A stretch of DNA of 35,982 bases, taken from positions 1 to 35,982 of IMG/VR virus record IMGVR_UViG_3300010318_001167, one strand, 5' to 3'. Both the position numbers and the translations under genes were made by a program. The notes under the pieces are model-generated. The model was not told the origin of the DNA and made no database searches. It was given only the letters and a program-made list of their open reading frames with translations. Source of the stretch: a virus. Within the stretch, counting starts at the first letter, position 1, and each line of letters opens with the position of its first letter. Shown here in pieces: positions 15,020 through 22,097 of the stretch.

Positions 15020-16134
15020 AATGTAAAATCTTCCCAAGTTATTAAACTATTTCCTGTATTTGAATCTCCAAAATGGCCGTAATTAGTTGTATCAGGTAAT
15101 ATAACATTTTCTAATTCTAAAGCATTTATAATACCCTTAGGTGTTAGGTCAACTTCTTTCTTTATCATATTAATAAAATCTAATCTTAATTCTCCATTAG
15201 TATATATTAATAATGATGACGGTTGTTCTATTCCTATAACATAACTTAGTTGCACAAAACACTCTTCTAATTCATACTTATGAACAATATTTTTTGCTAA
15301 CCATCTAGCCATATAGGCCGCACTTCTATCTACTTTTGTAAAGTCCTTACCTGAAAAAGCACCTCCTCCATGTGGAGCATACCCACCATAAGTATCTACA
15401 ACAATTTTTCGTCCAGTGATTCCTGTATCTCCATCAGGCCCACCTATAACAAATCTGCCTGTAGGATTTATTTGATATTTTGTTTTTTCTGTTAAAAAAT
15501 CTTTAGGAATAACATCTTTAACAACTTCTCTAACTAAATCTTGTACTTGCTGTTGTGTAGCATCTGCATGATGTTGTGTACTTACTACAATATTATTAAT
15601 ATCTATAGGTGTATTTGGTGCTCCATAATTTACCGTCAACTGGCACTTACTATCAGGTAAAATTATATTTTTATATTTAGAATGTGTTTTTCTTCTATTA
15701 GATAATTCTTGTAATATTTTATGTGCATATGATATTGCAAAGGGCATATATTCTTTTGTTTCTCTATTTGCATAGCCAAACATAATACCCTGATCACCTG
15801 CTCCAAAACTATCTGTACCTAATGCTATATCAGAACTTTGGCCATGTAAATAATATTCTATATTTAATTTGTCCCAATGAAATCCTTCTTGCTCATAACC
15901 TAGTTGCTTTACAGTATCAATAATAATACCTCTCACTGATTCTTCAACATCTTCTTCTCTATCTGTTCTATATTCTCCTGCTACTATTACGGTATTTGTA
16001 GTCACTAGGGTTTCTATAGCCGCTCTATTATTAATATTATGATTTATAAGCCAAGTTGCAATATGATCTGAAATTAAATCTGCAACCTTATCTGGATGTC
16101 CTTCACTGACACTTTCACTTGTAAATTGATACAT
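15016..16134 (-). CDS. metK: S-adenosylmethionine synthetase
   Basis: A 372-aa protein, slightly shorter than bacterial MetK (about 384). Motifs: SVSEGHPDKVAD (8-19), GAGDQG (111-116, ATP site), GRFVIGGPDGDTGITGRK (226-243) and the glycine-rich P-loop GGGAFSGKD (257-264). All catalytic blocks are present and no truncation is seen. It makes SAM from methionine and ATP. The phage could use SAM for DNA or RNA methylation or polyamine synthesis, or to offset host limitation; no methyltransferase gene is in this window. Shine-Dalgarno AGGAAAA, co-transcribed with apt. Confidence 0.95.
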   Translation of the reverse strand: MYQFTSESVSEGHPDKVADLISDHIATWLINHNINNRAAIETLVTTNTVIVAGEYRTDREEDVEESVRGIIIDTVKQLGYEQEGFHWDKLNIEYYLHGQSSDIALGTDSFGAGDQGIMFGYANRETKEYMPFAISYAHKILQELSNRRKTHSKYKNIILPDSKCQLTVNYGAPNTPIDINNIVVSTQHHADATQQQVQDLVREVVKDVIPKDFLTEKTKYQINPTGRFVIGGPDGDTGITGRKIVVDTYGGYAPHGGGAFSGKDFTKVDRSAAYMARWLAKNIVHKYELEECFVQLSYVIGIEQPSSLLIYTNGELRLDFINMIKKEVDLTPKGIINALELENVILPDTTNYGHFGDSNTGNSLITWEDFTL

Positions 16135-16145
16135 TTTTTGTTTTC

Positions 16146-16403
16146 CTATTTAAATTTGTTTTCCATTATGTCTTCCCAAGTAGAATATTCAATACGATCA
16201 AACGATCCTTCAGGGAAAGCAGGAGGCACCCATTTTACCGTCCTTTCTCTTTTATATATTTTTTGTAACCATACTGTCTTGCCTGACAATAGTTTTACAG
16301 GTTTCCATGCAAACCACTTTTTCCAATCTGTATATTCAGCATCAGTAGGCTGTGGTTTCAAATGTGGATACCTAGTATAAGCAGGATGGTTATAGTTCTC
16401 CAT
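16146..16403 (-). CDS. Small aromatic-rich conserved phage protein
   Basis: An 85-aa protein starting MENYNHPAYTRYPHLKPQPT, very rich in Trp, Tyr, Pro and Lys (DWKKWFAWKPVKLLSGKTVWLQKIYKRERTVKW). I recall near-identical N-termini in hypotheticals of T4-like marine phages, with no assigned role. It overlaps the kinase/nucleotidyltransferase gene by 14 bp and has its Shine-Dalgarno inside that gene. No motif is recognised. Confidence 0.7.
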   Translation of the reverse strand: MENYNHPAYTRYPHLKPQPTDAEYTDWKKWFAWKPVKLLSGKTVWLQKIYKRERTVKWVPPAFPEGSFDRIEYSTWEDIMENKFK

Positions 16404-17193
16404 CCTTTCTCATTTGTTCTCTGATTTTGGTTGCACTTATTTTTTGTGTTTCCTCATCAAGAACTTCCTCTTCAATTTTATATCCTACACCTCTGCCGTA
16501 AGTAATATTCATAATATTTGGTACAGGATAACATCTAAATTTACCTGCATATTCATAAAGTTCTTGTTCTATATTTTCGCAAATATCTTCAGGAGTCCAA
16601 GGATTATTTTCACTCAAAGGCATATCTCGAACTAATATTGCTACCTGTCCGTGTTTTGCTAGTGCCCTTTTAAATAACTTTTTGTGTCCTTCATGGAATG
16701 GTTGAAATCTTCCCAGCATCTGTGTAGTAGGTTCCTTAGATTGAAACAATGGGTCTTTAATATCCACTGCAATTAACCTAGCCCATTTTTCTATTGCTTC
16801 TTCAGTCCACCAATCTTCTTCGTTAATTTCTATATCAACATTTACAGTATCATCTGGTCTTTCAAATACTTTATTGGTATCTTCATATCGACCTTTAGAT
16901 ATAGTGTTCATCCAAATTACATATTCAGGTTTAAATTTTCTTCTTAATTCATTAGTAGGACAAACAAAATCTGCTATAGCATAATTACCATTGCCTACTG
17001 TTTTTAAACAATAGTCGTTCATTCTTTTCATTTGTCTTTCTCTGCCTTCTGGAGAGAAGTCCCAATCATTAAAAAGTTCTCTTATTTCATCTGCATTATG
17101 CCATTTAGCATTTCCTAATGTTTCAACTAGGCGTTTTGCTAACGTAGATTTACCTGAGCCTGGTAGGCCACATAGTAAAATTCTTCTATTCAT
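16390..17193 (-). CDS. Fused APS-kinase-like P-loop kinase and nucleotidyltransferase
   Basis: A 267-aa two-domain protein. The N-terminal domain carries the Walker A GLPGSGKSTLAKRL (9-22), NADEIRELFNDWDFSPEGR (33-51) and IADFVCPTNELRR (73-85), which follow adenylylsulfate-kinase (CysC) layout. The C-terminal domain carries GRFQPFHEGH (161-170) and ISATKIREQM (252-261), the HxGH and ISxTxIR motifs of cytidylyl/NMN-adenylyltransferases. Domain order is the reverse of bacterial NadR. Candidate roles are NAD salvage or nucleotide activation of a small molecule. The domain families are well supported; the substrates are not known. Shine-Dalgarno GGAG before the ATG at 17193. Confidence 0.8.
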   Translation of the reverse strand: MNRRILLCGLPGSGKSTLAKRLVETLGNAKWHNADEIRELFNDWDFSPEGRERQMKRMNDYCLKTVGNGNYAIADFVCPTNELRRKFKPEYVIWMNTISKGRYEDTNKVFERPDDTVNVDIEINEEDWWTEEAIEKWARLIAVDIKDPLFQSKEPTTQMLGRFQPFHEGHKKLFKRALAKHGQVAILVRDMPLSENNPWTPEDICENIEQELYEYAGKFRCYPVPNIMNITYGRGVGYKIEEEVLDEETQKISATKIREQMRKDGEL

Positions 17194-17208
17194 TTAATCT
17201 CCAATAGT

Positions 17209-17988
17209 TTATCTATTTTCCCTTTCCCATTCTGCATTTTCTTCAAACTCTGCAAGATATTCTTCTAAGTTTTCTTGTATGTTTTCCTGACTATCATGCC
17301 ACTTAGTATTTAACCAGCCTACCTGTGCGTCATAACTTTTACCGGTTGTATCATTATAATCATAGTCACAATCTAATTCTACTTTATCATAAAATACAGC
17401 ATCAACAAATTCTGCTAAATTTGTTTCAACTACACCCATACCAAGTTTGAATTCATCAAAAGGCTCGTCTGTATCCACAAACCAAGCACCAAAAGAACCT
17501 TTCTCACAACTGTGGAACATCAACACAGGTACATATTTGTTGCCGTCTTCATCCTCTTCGTTAATTACTTCTGGTTCTTCATCAGTATTAAAGTATCCGC
17601 CTTCTCTTCCATATACATGGATTGCTTCGCCTTCATATACTTCTTTATCATAGTCCCAATCATCTGATCCATCTGCTGGAACTTCATATACTGTGAATCC
17701 ACCATCAGCATAGGCACTATTAATGTGTTCAAACTCATCATTCTCCCACATGTTAAAGTAGTCATCTGCATCTGCGGCAGGACTAGGTGGAGTTTCAGGA
17801 TCTAAAAGAGCATCGTCTGGTTCTTCATCATCTCCATATCCCATTTGATCTGCTTCTAATACAGCATCAATTAATTCACTAGTATCGTCTAGTTCTGCGT
17901 AATAACTGGCAAATGCTGGATTTACTGAACCAAAAACAAGTTCACCTCCATATCTACCGCCTTCTATTCTATATCTATATTTTGCCAT
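17209..17988 (-). CDS. Strongly acidic early protein, possible DNA mimic
   Basis: A 259-aa protein with about 71 Asp/Glu against about 14 Lys/Arg by my count, and many Tyr/Trp/Phe (for example DDWDYDKEVYEGEAIHVYG). It starts MAKYRYRIEGGRYGGEL behind a strong AGGAGG Shine-Dalgarno. I recall relatives in marine T4-like phages without a function. The high negative charge with ordered aromatic residues, rather than low-complexity repeats, is the profile of DNA-mimic proteins that block host nucleases or DNA-binding proteins. That function is inferred from composition only. Confidence 0.65.
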   Translation of the reverse strand: MAKYRYRIEGGRYGGELVFGSVNPAFASYYAELDDTSELIDAVLEADQMGYGDDEEPDDALLDPETPPSPAADADDYFNMWENDEFEHINSAYADGGFTVYEVPADGSDDWDYDKEVYEGEAIHVYGREGGYFNTDEEPEVINEEDEDGNKYVPVLMFHSCEKGSFGAWFVDTDEPFDEFKLGMGVVETNLAEFVDAVFYDKVELDCDYDYNDTTGKSYDAQVGWLNTKWHDSQENIQENLEEYLAEFEENAEWERENR

Positions 17989-17997
17989 AATGTCCTC

Positions 17998-18498
17998 CTA
18001 ACTAACTAAATCAGCAACTTCAATATCTTTTACTTTATTTGCATCTTTTACAAAAAAAGCACACTTTGGATTTTCTCCAGACTCTAAAGGAACTGCTAAT
18101 AAATGTCCATTTTTAAGTTTAGGAAAAAACCATTTTACATCTTGATAAACATTTGTAATTTCTATAGGTTCACTATTAGGAAGTCTACTTGTAAGAGGAT
18201 TCATTACTAATGCTCTAAATTCTCTATTATTAAGACTTGCTAAAGGAAGTGTCTCTACACTATCAAAATCTTCATCACATAATAACACACTCCAGTCCAT
18301 TGGCAATTGAATATTAAATTCTCCAATTTGCAAACAAATAGCAGGAGCATGAAAACTCTCTAAAAAAATTAAAGGTAAGAAATAAAAGTCAACCCATTCT
18401 GGATCGGCTCCATCTAAAATACAATACCTAATATCATCTATTTCATCAGGTACGCAATCTATATCGTATGTATTATTTTCTATTGTTAGTATTTTCAT
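17998..18498 (-). CDS. Conserved early protein downstream of uvsW
   Basis: A 166-aa protein (MKILTIENNTYDIDCVPDEI...). Conserved-looking blocks include DDIRYCILDGADPEWVDFYF (21-40), MDWSVLLCDED and DVKWFFPKLKNGHLLAVPL near the middle. It is acidic, mixed alpha/beta, with no signal peptide or membrane segment. The start overlaps the uvsW stop by 4 bp and has a GGTGGA Shine-Dalgarno. I recall homologues next to uvsW in marine T4-like phages; the role is unknown. Confidence 0.65.
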   Translation of the reverse strand: MKILTIENNTYDIDCVPDEIDDIRYCILDGADPEWVDFYFLPLIFLESFHAPAICLQIGEFNIQLPMDWSVLLCDEDFDSVETLPLASLNNREFRALVMNPLTSRLPNSEPIEITNVYQDVKWFFPKLKNGHLLAVPLESGENPKCAFFVKDANKVKDIEVADLVS

Positions 18499-19952
18499 TT
18501 ATATTCCACCTTAGTTACTGTATGTCTAAAATTCTGCTCTCGGTAAAAAGCCTTTCTTTTTGTTAAATGCCTTTTACTATATTTTAAATTACTGGTAATG
18601 TCTACAACATTAACGTAATCTTTATCTTGTGCCTTTCTAATACCTCTTCCAATACTTTGTATTACTCTCACAAAACTTTTTCCTGGTTCTATTAATATTA
18701 AATTAAAGATCCTAGGAATGTTTATTCCTACCGCCGCTACTCCATATGTAGCAACAATAACCTTATTGTCCATTTCTGAAACGTCATCATAATTATCTTG
18801 CCTATCTTTTTGTTTCATAGAGCCTGATACGAATACCCAATCTGGATTATCTTCTGCTAACATTTCGCCTGTTTTAATTCTATCTATAAGAACTAGTGTA
18901 TTACCATTTTCAGCAAAACCATTAATAATTTTAGACAGTTGTTCTATTCTTTTAGAATCTGTTACGAGCCATTTAAGTTCTTGTGCATAGCCTCCAAACT
19001 CAATCATACCATCTTGTAGTTGTAATATACTGATATCTAAGTCTGCTAACACTCCCATATCCTGTAATTCTTTACTGCTCATTTTTCCTATAACAGGACC
19101 TAAACTACAAGTACAACCTACTGCTTCATATTCATCTTTAGGGATAGTTCCTGTTAATCCCCATCTGATAGGCACATGAGCAAACACACCACTCAATAAG
19201 TTTCTTAATACATCTGCTTTGGCTTTGTGTACCTCGTCCACCATAATACAAGCAACATCTTCTAAAAACTCATCTATTGGAAAATCTGCTTCGTAGTTTT
19301 TGCTTTTCTTTTCTAATATACTTAAACTTTGCCATGTACAAATAGTATGAGTTTTATCATATTCCTTTCTATCTCCATACAATACACCCACATCAAGGCC
19401 TAAGTTTTTATAGTCTTTTTCTGTTTGTACCACTAAATCCTTATTTGGTACTATAACTATTGTTCTGCCATATGGTTCACATTTATGACTTAGTACGGCA
19501 GTAATAAGTGTCTTACCAGCACCTGTGGCAATCTCTTGCAAACATTGTGTATTTTCTAAAAATCTATTTACAATATCTACTTGATAGTCCCTTAATATAA
19601 TAGGTTGTCCTTCTGCAGGATGTTTCTTAGGCCAAGCCACATGTTCATAACTTGTTTGAGATACTTGATCAAACTTGAATTCCCATGGTTTACGCAAATC
19701 CTTTATTTCTATTTCGTAACCTTCCTCGGTAACGATAGGAACAAGTTTGTCTAATAAATGGAAATATGTTCTGCCACCTATGTCGCAATACCTCACACAG
19801 CCGTCCCATCTACCTAATTTATAAGCAGGCATATGATATGCATAGGGAAGAAAGTATTTACAAGCATCAGAAATTTTACGCCTTGCTTTTACATCAAGTC
19901 CTGTGAAACGAACATTAACTTCGTCTCTAATTTCTAGAACACATTTTGCCAT
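18495..19952 (-). CDS. uvsW: DNA/RNA helicase UvsW (SF2)
   Basis: A 485-aa protein close to T4 UvsW length. It has an N-terminal substrate-recognition region, a Q-motif-like RDYQVDIV (121-128), Walker A ATGAGKT (142-148), DEVH box (239-242), LTGT-type motif III (WGLTGTI), and motif VI QSIGRGIRKAQ near 430. UvsW unwinds branched DNA and R-loops and shifts replication from origin-dependent to recombination-dependent. No Shine-Dalgarno is present; a sigma70-like promoter ends 5 bp before the ATG, predicting a leaderless early mRNA. It heads the long operon running to 12192. Confidence 0.93.
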   Translation of the reverse strand: MAKCVLEIRDEVNVRFTGLDVKARRKISDACKYFLPYAYHMPAYKLGRWDGCVRYCDIGGRTYFHLLDKLVPIVTEEGYEIEIKDLRKPWEFKFDQVSQTSYEHVAWPKKHPAEGQPIILRDYQVDIVNRFLENTQCLQEIATGAGKTLITAVLSHKCEPYGRTIVIVPNKDLVVQTEKDYKNLGLDVGVLYGDRKEYDKTHTICTWQSLSILEKKSKNYEADFPIDEFLEDVACIMVDEVHKAKADVLRNLLSGVFAHVPIRWGLTGTIPKDEYEAVGCTCSLGPVIGKMSSKELQDMGVLADLDISILQLQDGMIEFGGYAQELKWLVTDSKRIEQLSKIINGFAENGNTLVLIDRIKTGEMLAEDNPDWVFVSGSMKQKDRQDNYDDVSEMDNKVIVATYGVAAVGINIPRIFNLILIEPGKSFVRVIQSIGRGIRKAQDKDYVNVVDITSNLKYSKRHLTKRKAFYREQNFRHTVTKVEYK

Positions 19953-19957
19953 ACTGT

Positions 19958-19987
19958 ATTATACTACCAAGTGTACCCTAATGTCAA
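19958..19987 (-). promoter_or_regulatory. Early sigma70-like promoter of uvsW, inside the receptor gene end
   Basis: Minus-strand TTGACA (19982-19987), 18-bp spacer, TATAAT (19958-19963). The -35 lies in the last codons of the TonB-dependent receptor and the -10 directly follows its TAG stop. Only 5 bp separate the -10 from the uvsW ATG. Confidence 0.8.
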
Positions 19988-21937
19988 GTAATATTCTGTA
20001 CCTTGTGTATTATAAAAAGGAACAACTTCTACTACTTCGTCTGTTATGTTTTCTGCTTTAAAGGAAATTGTTAAACCATTTGTAAACTCTTTGGTTACAT
20101 ATAAGTTTAACTTATTCAAGTCTTCTAAATACTCCTGTCCTTCTTCTAATACATCATAAGGTCCAGGTGCTCTATCTAAATTAAATGCATATTTTAATCT
20201 AAAGTTTACATCAAAAAAGTTTTCGCTATATTGTAATACACCAGCAAATTTAGGTACTCTGGTTTGATCTGTATCTGTATATTTTAACATTACAAAAAGA
20301 GGACCAAAGTTATTTGCATATCTCATACCTGCTGTGGTATATTCCCCTGTGTTAGCATAGGTAGGCATAGTATAAACTGGATTATTGTCTTCTACTAATG
20401 TATAAACACACCCTAATGGCATTCCTTCTGATGCTGTATAATTAGGATCTAATACACAACCACCATATGTGCCGTCTGTATTTACGGATAGATCAGGATT
20501 TAGTTCCAATGTTGTTGTAATAACATCTGTGTAAAATCCTGGAACATATTCTATTGCTTCTTCAAAATCATACATGAATACACTTAATACACCATATCCT
20601 AATTCAACACCTACACCTTTTTCAGGCTCTAGTTCCTCATTGCCTTGTACAACTCCATCACCAAACTTTTCATATAAGTTAGGTTTTCTAAAACTGTTAC
20701 CAATGTTAAAAAAGAAGTCTCCTTTTTCTATACCCAGTCTAAGAGCATTCTGATCATCATTACCTAATCTAATACCAAAGTTATAATTTAAAATAAAGTT
20801 AGCATTGGCCTGAAAATATATGCCACCATTTTCATCTGAGTACTTTAGATCAGTTTGTGTTAAGGTGTAAATACCATTTCCATCAAGTACTTCAAAAGGA
20901 TTATTTAAATCTGGTTTTAAGAAGCCGTCCCATAAAGGCAACAAAGTACCATCATTATAACTTAAATTGTCATCTGTATAGGAACCTGGTATTGTATTGT
21001 AACGTTCGACAAGTTCTGTGCCTTCAACATTTTGCCAACTGCTGGTGTTATAATATTGTTTTTCTACATCTATACCAAATGCAACATTTAAACTATTACT
21101 AAGTTCTACTTGATTACCAATTCTAAAATAATCTCTATAACTTTCATTTGTATATGTCGGGTCTAGTTCTGTAAAGTATTCAGCAGTATTATAGTTTCTA
21201 CCTATTGTGATATAATCATTTCTAATAGCAACATTGTATCTTTGTCCTTCTTGAACACAATCATTGTTTTGAGTAAAATCATAATCAAAACAGTTGTCAT
21301 AATCATATTCGTATTCTGTAAATTTACCTACAATACTGAAGTCACCTGCATCTACATTAAACCTTGCTGTTTTGTTTTCGTAATTGTCTTCTTCGTCATT
21401 GTCATTACGAACACTACCCATACTATCTTTAACCATACTAAACTCTAACTGATCAACAGGAGCAATTCTAAAATAGTTTATTTCATCTTCTGCTCTAAGT
21501 GTTAGTCCACGTTCTATAGTGTCTTGTATTAGTACTGTTCCAGCCATACTACCTGAGCCGTATAAAACACCGTTAGCACCAGATATAACTTTTACTGTTT
21601 GACCACTAGCAAAGTCATGTCCAAAGTCATACCAACTTGCTCCAGGGTCGTTTGCTGGAATACCATTTACATAAACTGATGTATGTGATGTTTGAGCACC
21701 TCGCTCATTGTATCCTACAAAGCCACCATAGCCACCTGCATTCCAGGTAAAGGCTGGCGTAATAGCACTCATTAAACTACTGCTAGTAATTGGATTTGCT
21801 TTAATTGTTTTTTCTTGTTGTGCTGTCACAACAATTTCTTCTATTTCATCTGCAAATGCCCATGCAGTAAGAAGCGGTAAACATATTATAAATGTAATCT
21901 TTAATATGTGTTTGTGAAAAAATTCTTCAAAATTCAT
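19964..21937 (-). CDS. TonB-dependent outer-membrane receptor (BtuB-like) on a phage genome
   Basis: A 657-aa complete protein. A signal peptide (basic/His N-region, hydrophobic 11-25, cleavage predicted after AFA29) leads to a TonB box EEIVVTA (33-39). A plug domain of about 100 residues follows, with NERGAQTSHTSVYVNGIP (77-94) and ISGANGVLYGSGSMAGTVLI (118-137) as in the BtuB/colicin-receptor family. The rest is barrel-like: alternating aromatic strands, acidic Tyr/Asn-rich loops, FRKPNLYEKFGDG and NTGEYTTAGMRY motifs, and a terminal beta-signal ending in Trp. No frameshift or truncation is seen. It has a strong Shine-Dalgarno (CGGAG), its own early promoter and an upstream terminator. Such receptors import vitamin B12, siderophores or sugars and serve as phage receptors. 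The ligand is unknown; import or superinfection exclusion are inferences. Confidence 0.93.
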   Translation of the reverse strand: MNFEEFFHKHILKITFIICLPLLTAWAFADEIEEIVVTAQQEKTIKANPITSSSLMSAITPAFTWNAGGYGGFVGYNERGAQTSHTSVYVNGIPANDPGASWYDFGHDFASGQTVKVISGANGVLYGSGSMAGTVLIQDTIERGLTLRAEDEINYFRIAPVDQLEFSMVKDSMGSVRNDNDEEDNYENKTARFNVDAGDFSIVGKFTEYEYDYDNCFDYDFTQNNDCVQEGQRYNVAIRNDYITIGRNYNTAEYFTELDPTYTNESYRDYFRIGNQVELSNSLNVAFGIDVEKQYYNTSSWQNVEGTELVERYNTIPGSYTDDNLSYNDGTLLPLWDGFLKPDLNNPFEVLDGNGIYTLTQTDLKYSDENGGIYFQANANFILNYNFGIRLGNDDQNALRLGIEKGDFFFNIGNSFRKPNLYEKFGDGVVQGNEELEPEKGVGVELGYGVLSVFMYDFEEAIEYVPGFYTDVITTTLELNPDLSVNTDGTYGGCVLDPNYTASEGMPLGCVYTLVEDNNPVYTMPTYANTGEYTTAGMRYANNFGPLFVMLKYTDTDQTRVPKFAGVLQYSENFFDVNFRLKYAFNLDRAPGPYDVLEEGQEYLEDLNKLNLYVTKEFTNGLTISFKAENITDEVVEVVPFYNTQGTEYYLTLGYTW

Positions 21938-21978
21938 TTTATCTCCGTGACCATTAAGTCATAATAGTTTTAGTATTA

Positions 21979-22006
21979 ATTATACACGAACAATATATTT
22001 TGTCAA
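21979..22006 (-). promoter_or_regulatory. Early sigma70-like promoter of the TonB-dependent receptor
   Basis: Minus-strand TTGACA (22001-22006), 16-bp spacer, TATAAT (21979-21984), about 40 bp upstream of the receptor ATG and just past the terminator of the AAA ATPase gene. Confidence 0.85.
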
Positions 22007-22009
22007 GCA

Positions 22010-22046
22010 TAAAAAAGAAGAAACCCCCAACTAATTGAGGGTTTCT
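22010..22046 (-). terminator. Intrinsic terminator after the AAA ATPase gene
   Basis: Minus-strand AGAAACCC / GGGTTTCT stem (22039-22046 with 22019-22026), 12-nt interior, followed by a T-rich tract (TCTTTTTT). It separates the ATPase unit from the receptor unit. Confidence 0.85.
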
Positions 22047-22049
22047 AAA

Positions 22050-22079
22050 AGTGTTCAAAGTGGGAGGGTTTTGAACACT
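22050..22079 (-). ncRNA. 3'-UTR hairpin with anti-Shine-Dalgarno loop (candidate regulatory RNA)
   Basis: Perfect 10-bp arms (AGTGTTCAAA / TTTGAACACT) enclose the 10-nt minus-strand loop ACCCTCCCAC. Its CCTCCCAC is the exact complement of GTGGGAGG, the Shine-Dalgarno region of the same ATPase gene (23134-23141), and contains the 16S anti-SD core CCUCC. The terminator follows within 4 nt, so the stable 3' end of the mRNA would be this hairpin plus the terminator stem. Function as an autoregulatory or trans-acting RNA is inference. Confidence 0.4.
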
Positions 22080-22097
22080 AGGGGGAACATGAGAGAC

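Noticed and set aside
19964-21937. Receptor gene as host contamination or assembly chimera
   Set aside because: It shares strand, base composition and promoter style with its neighbours, and the uvsW promoter overlaps its 3' end, so it is integrated in the phage layout. Read coverage was not available to confirm.
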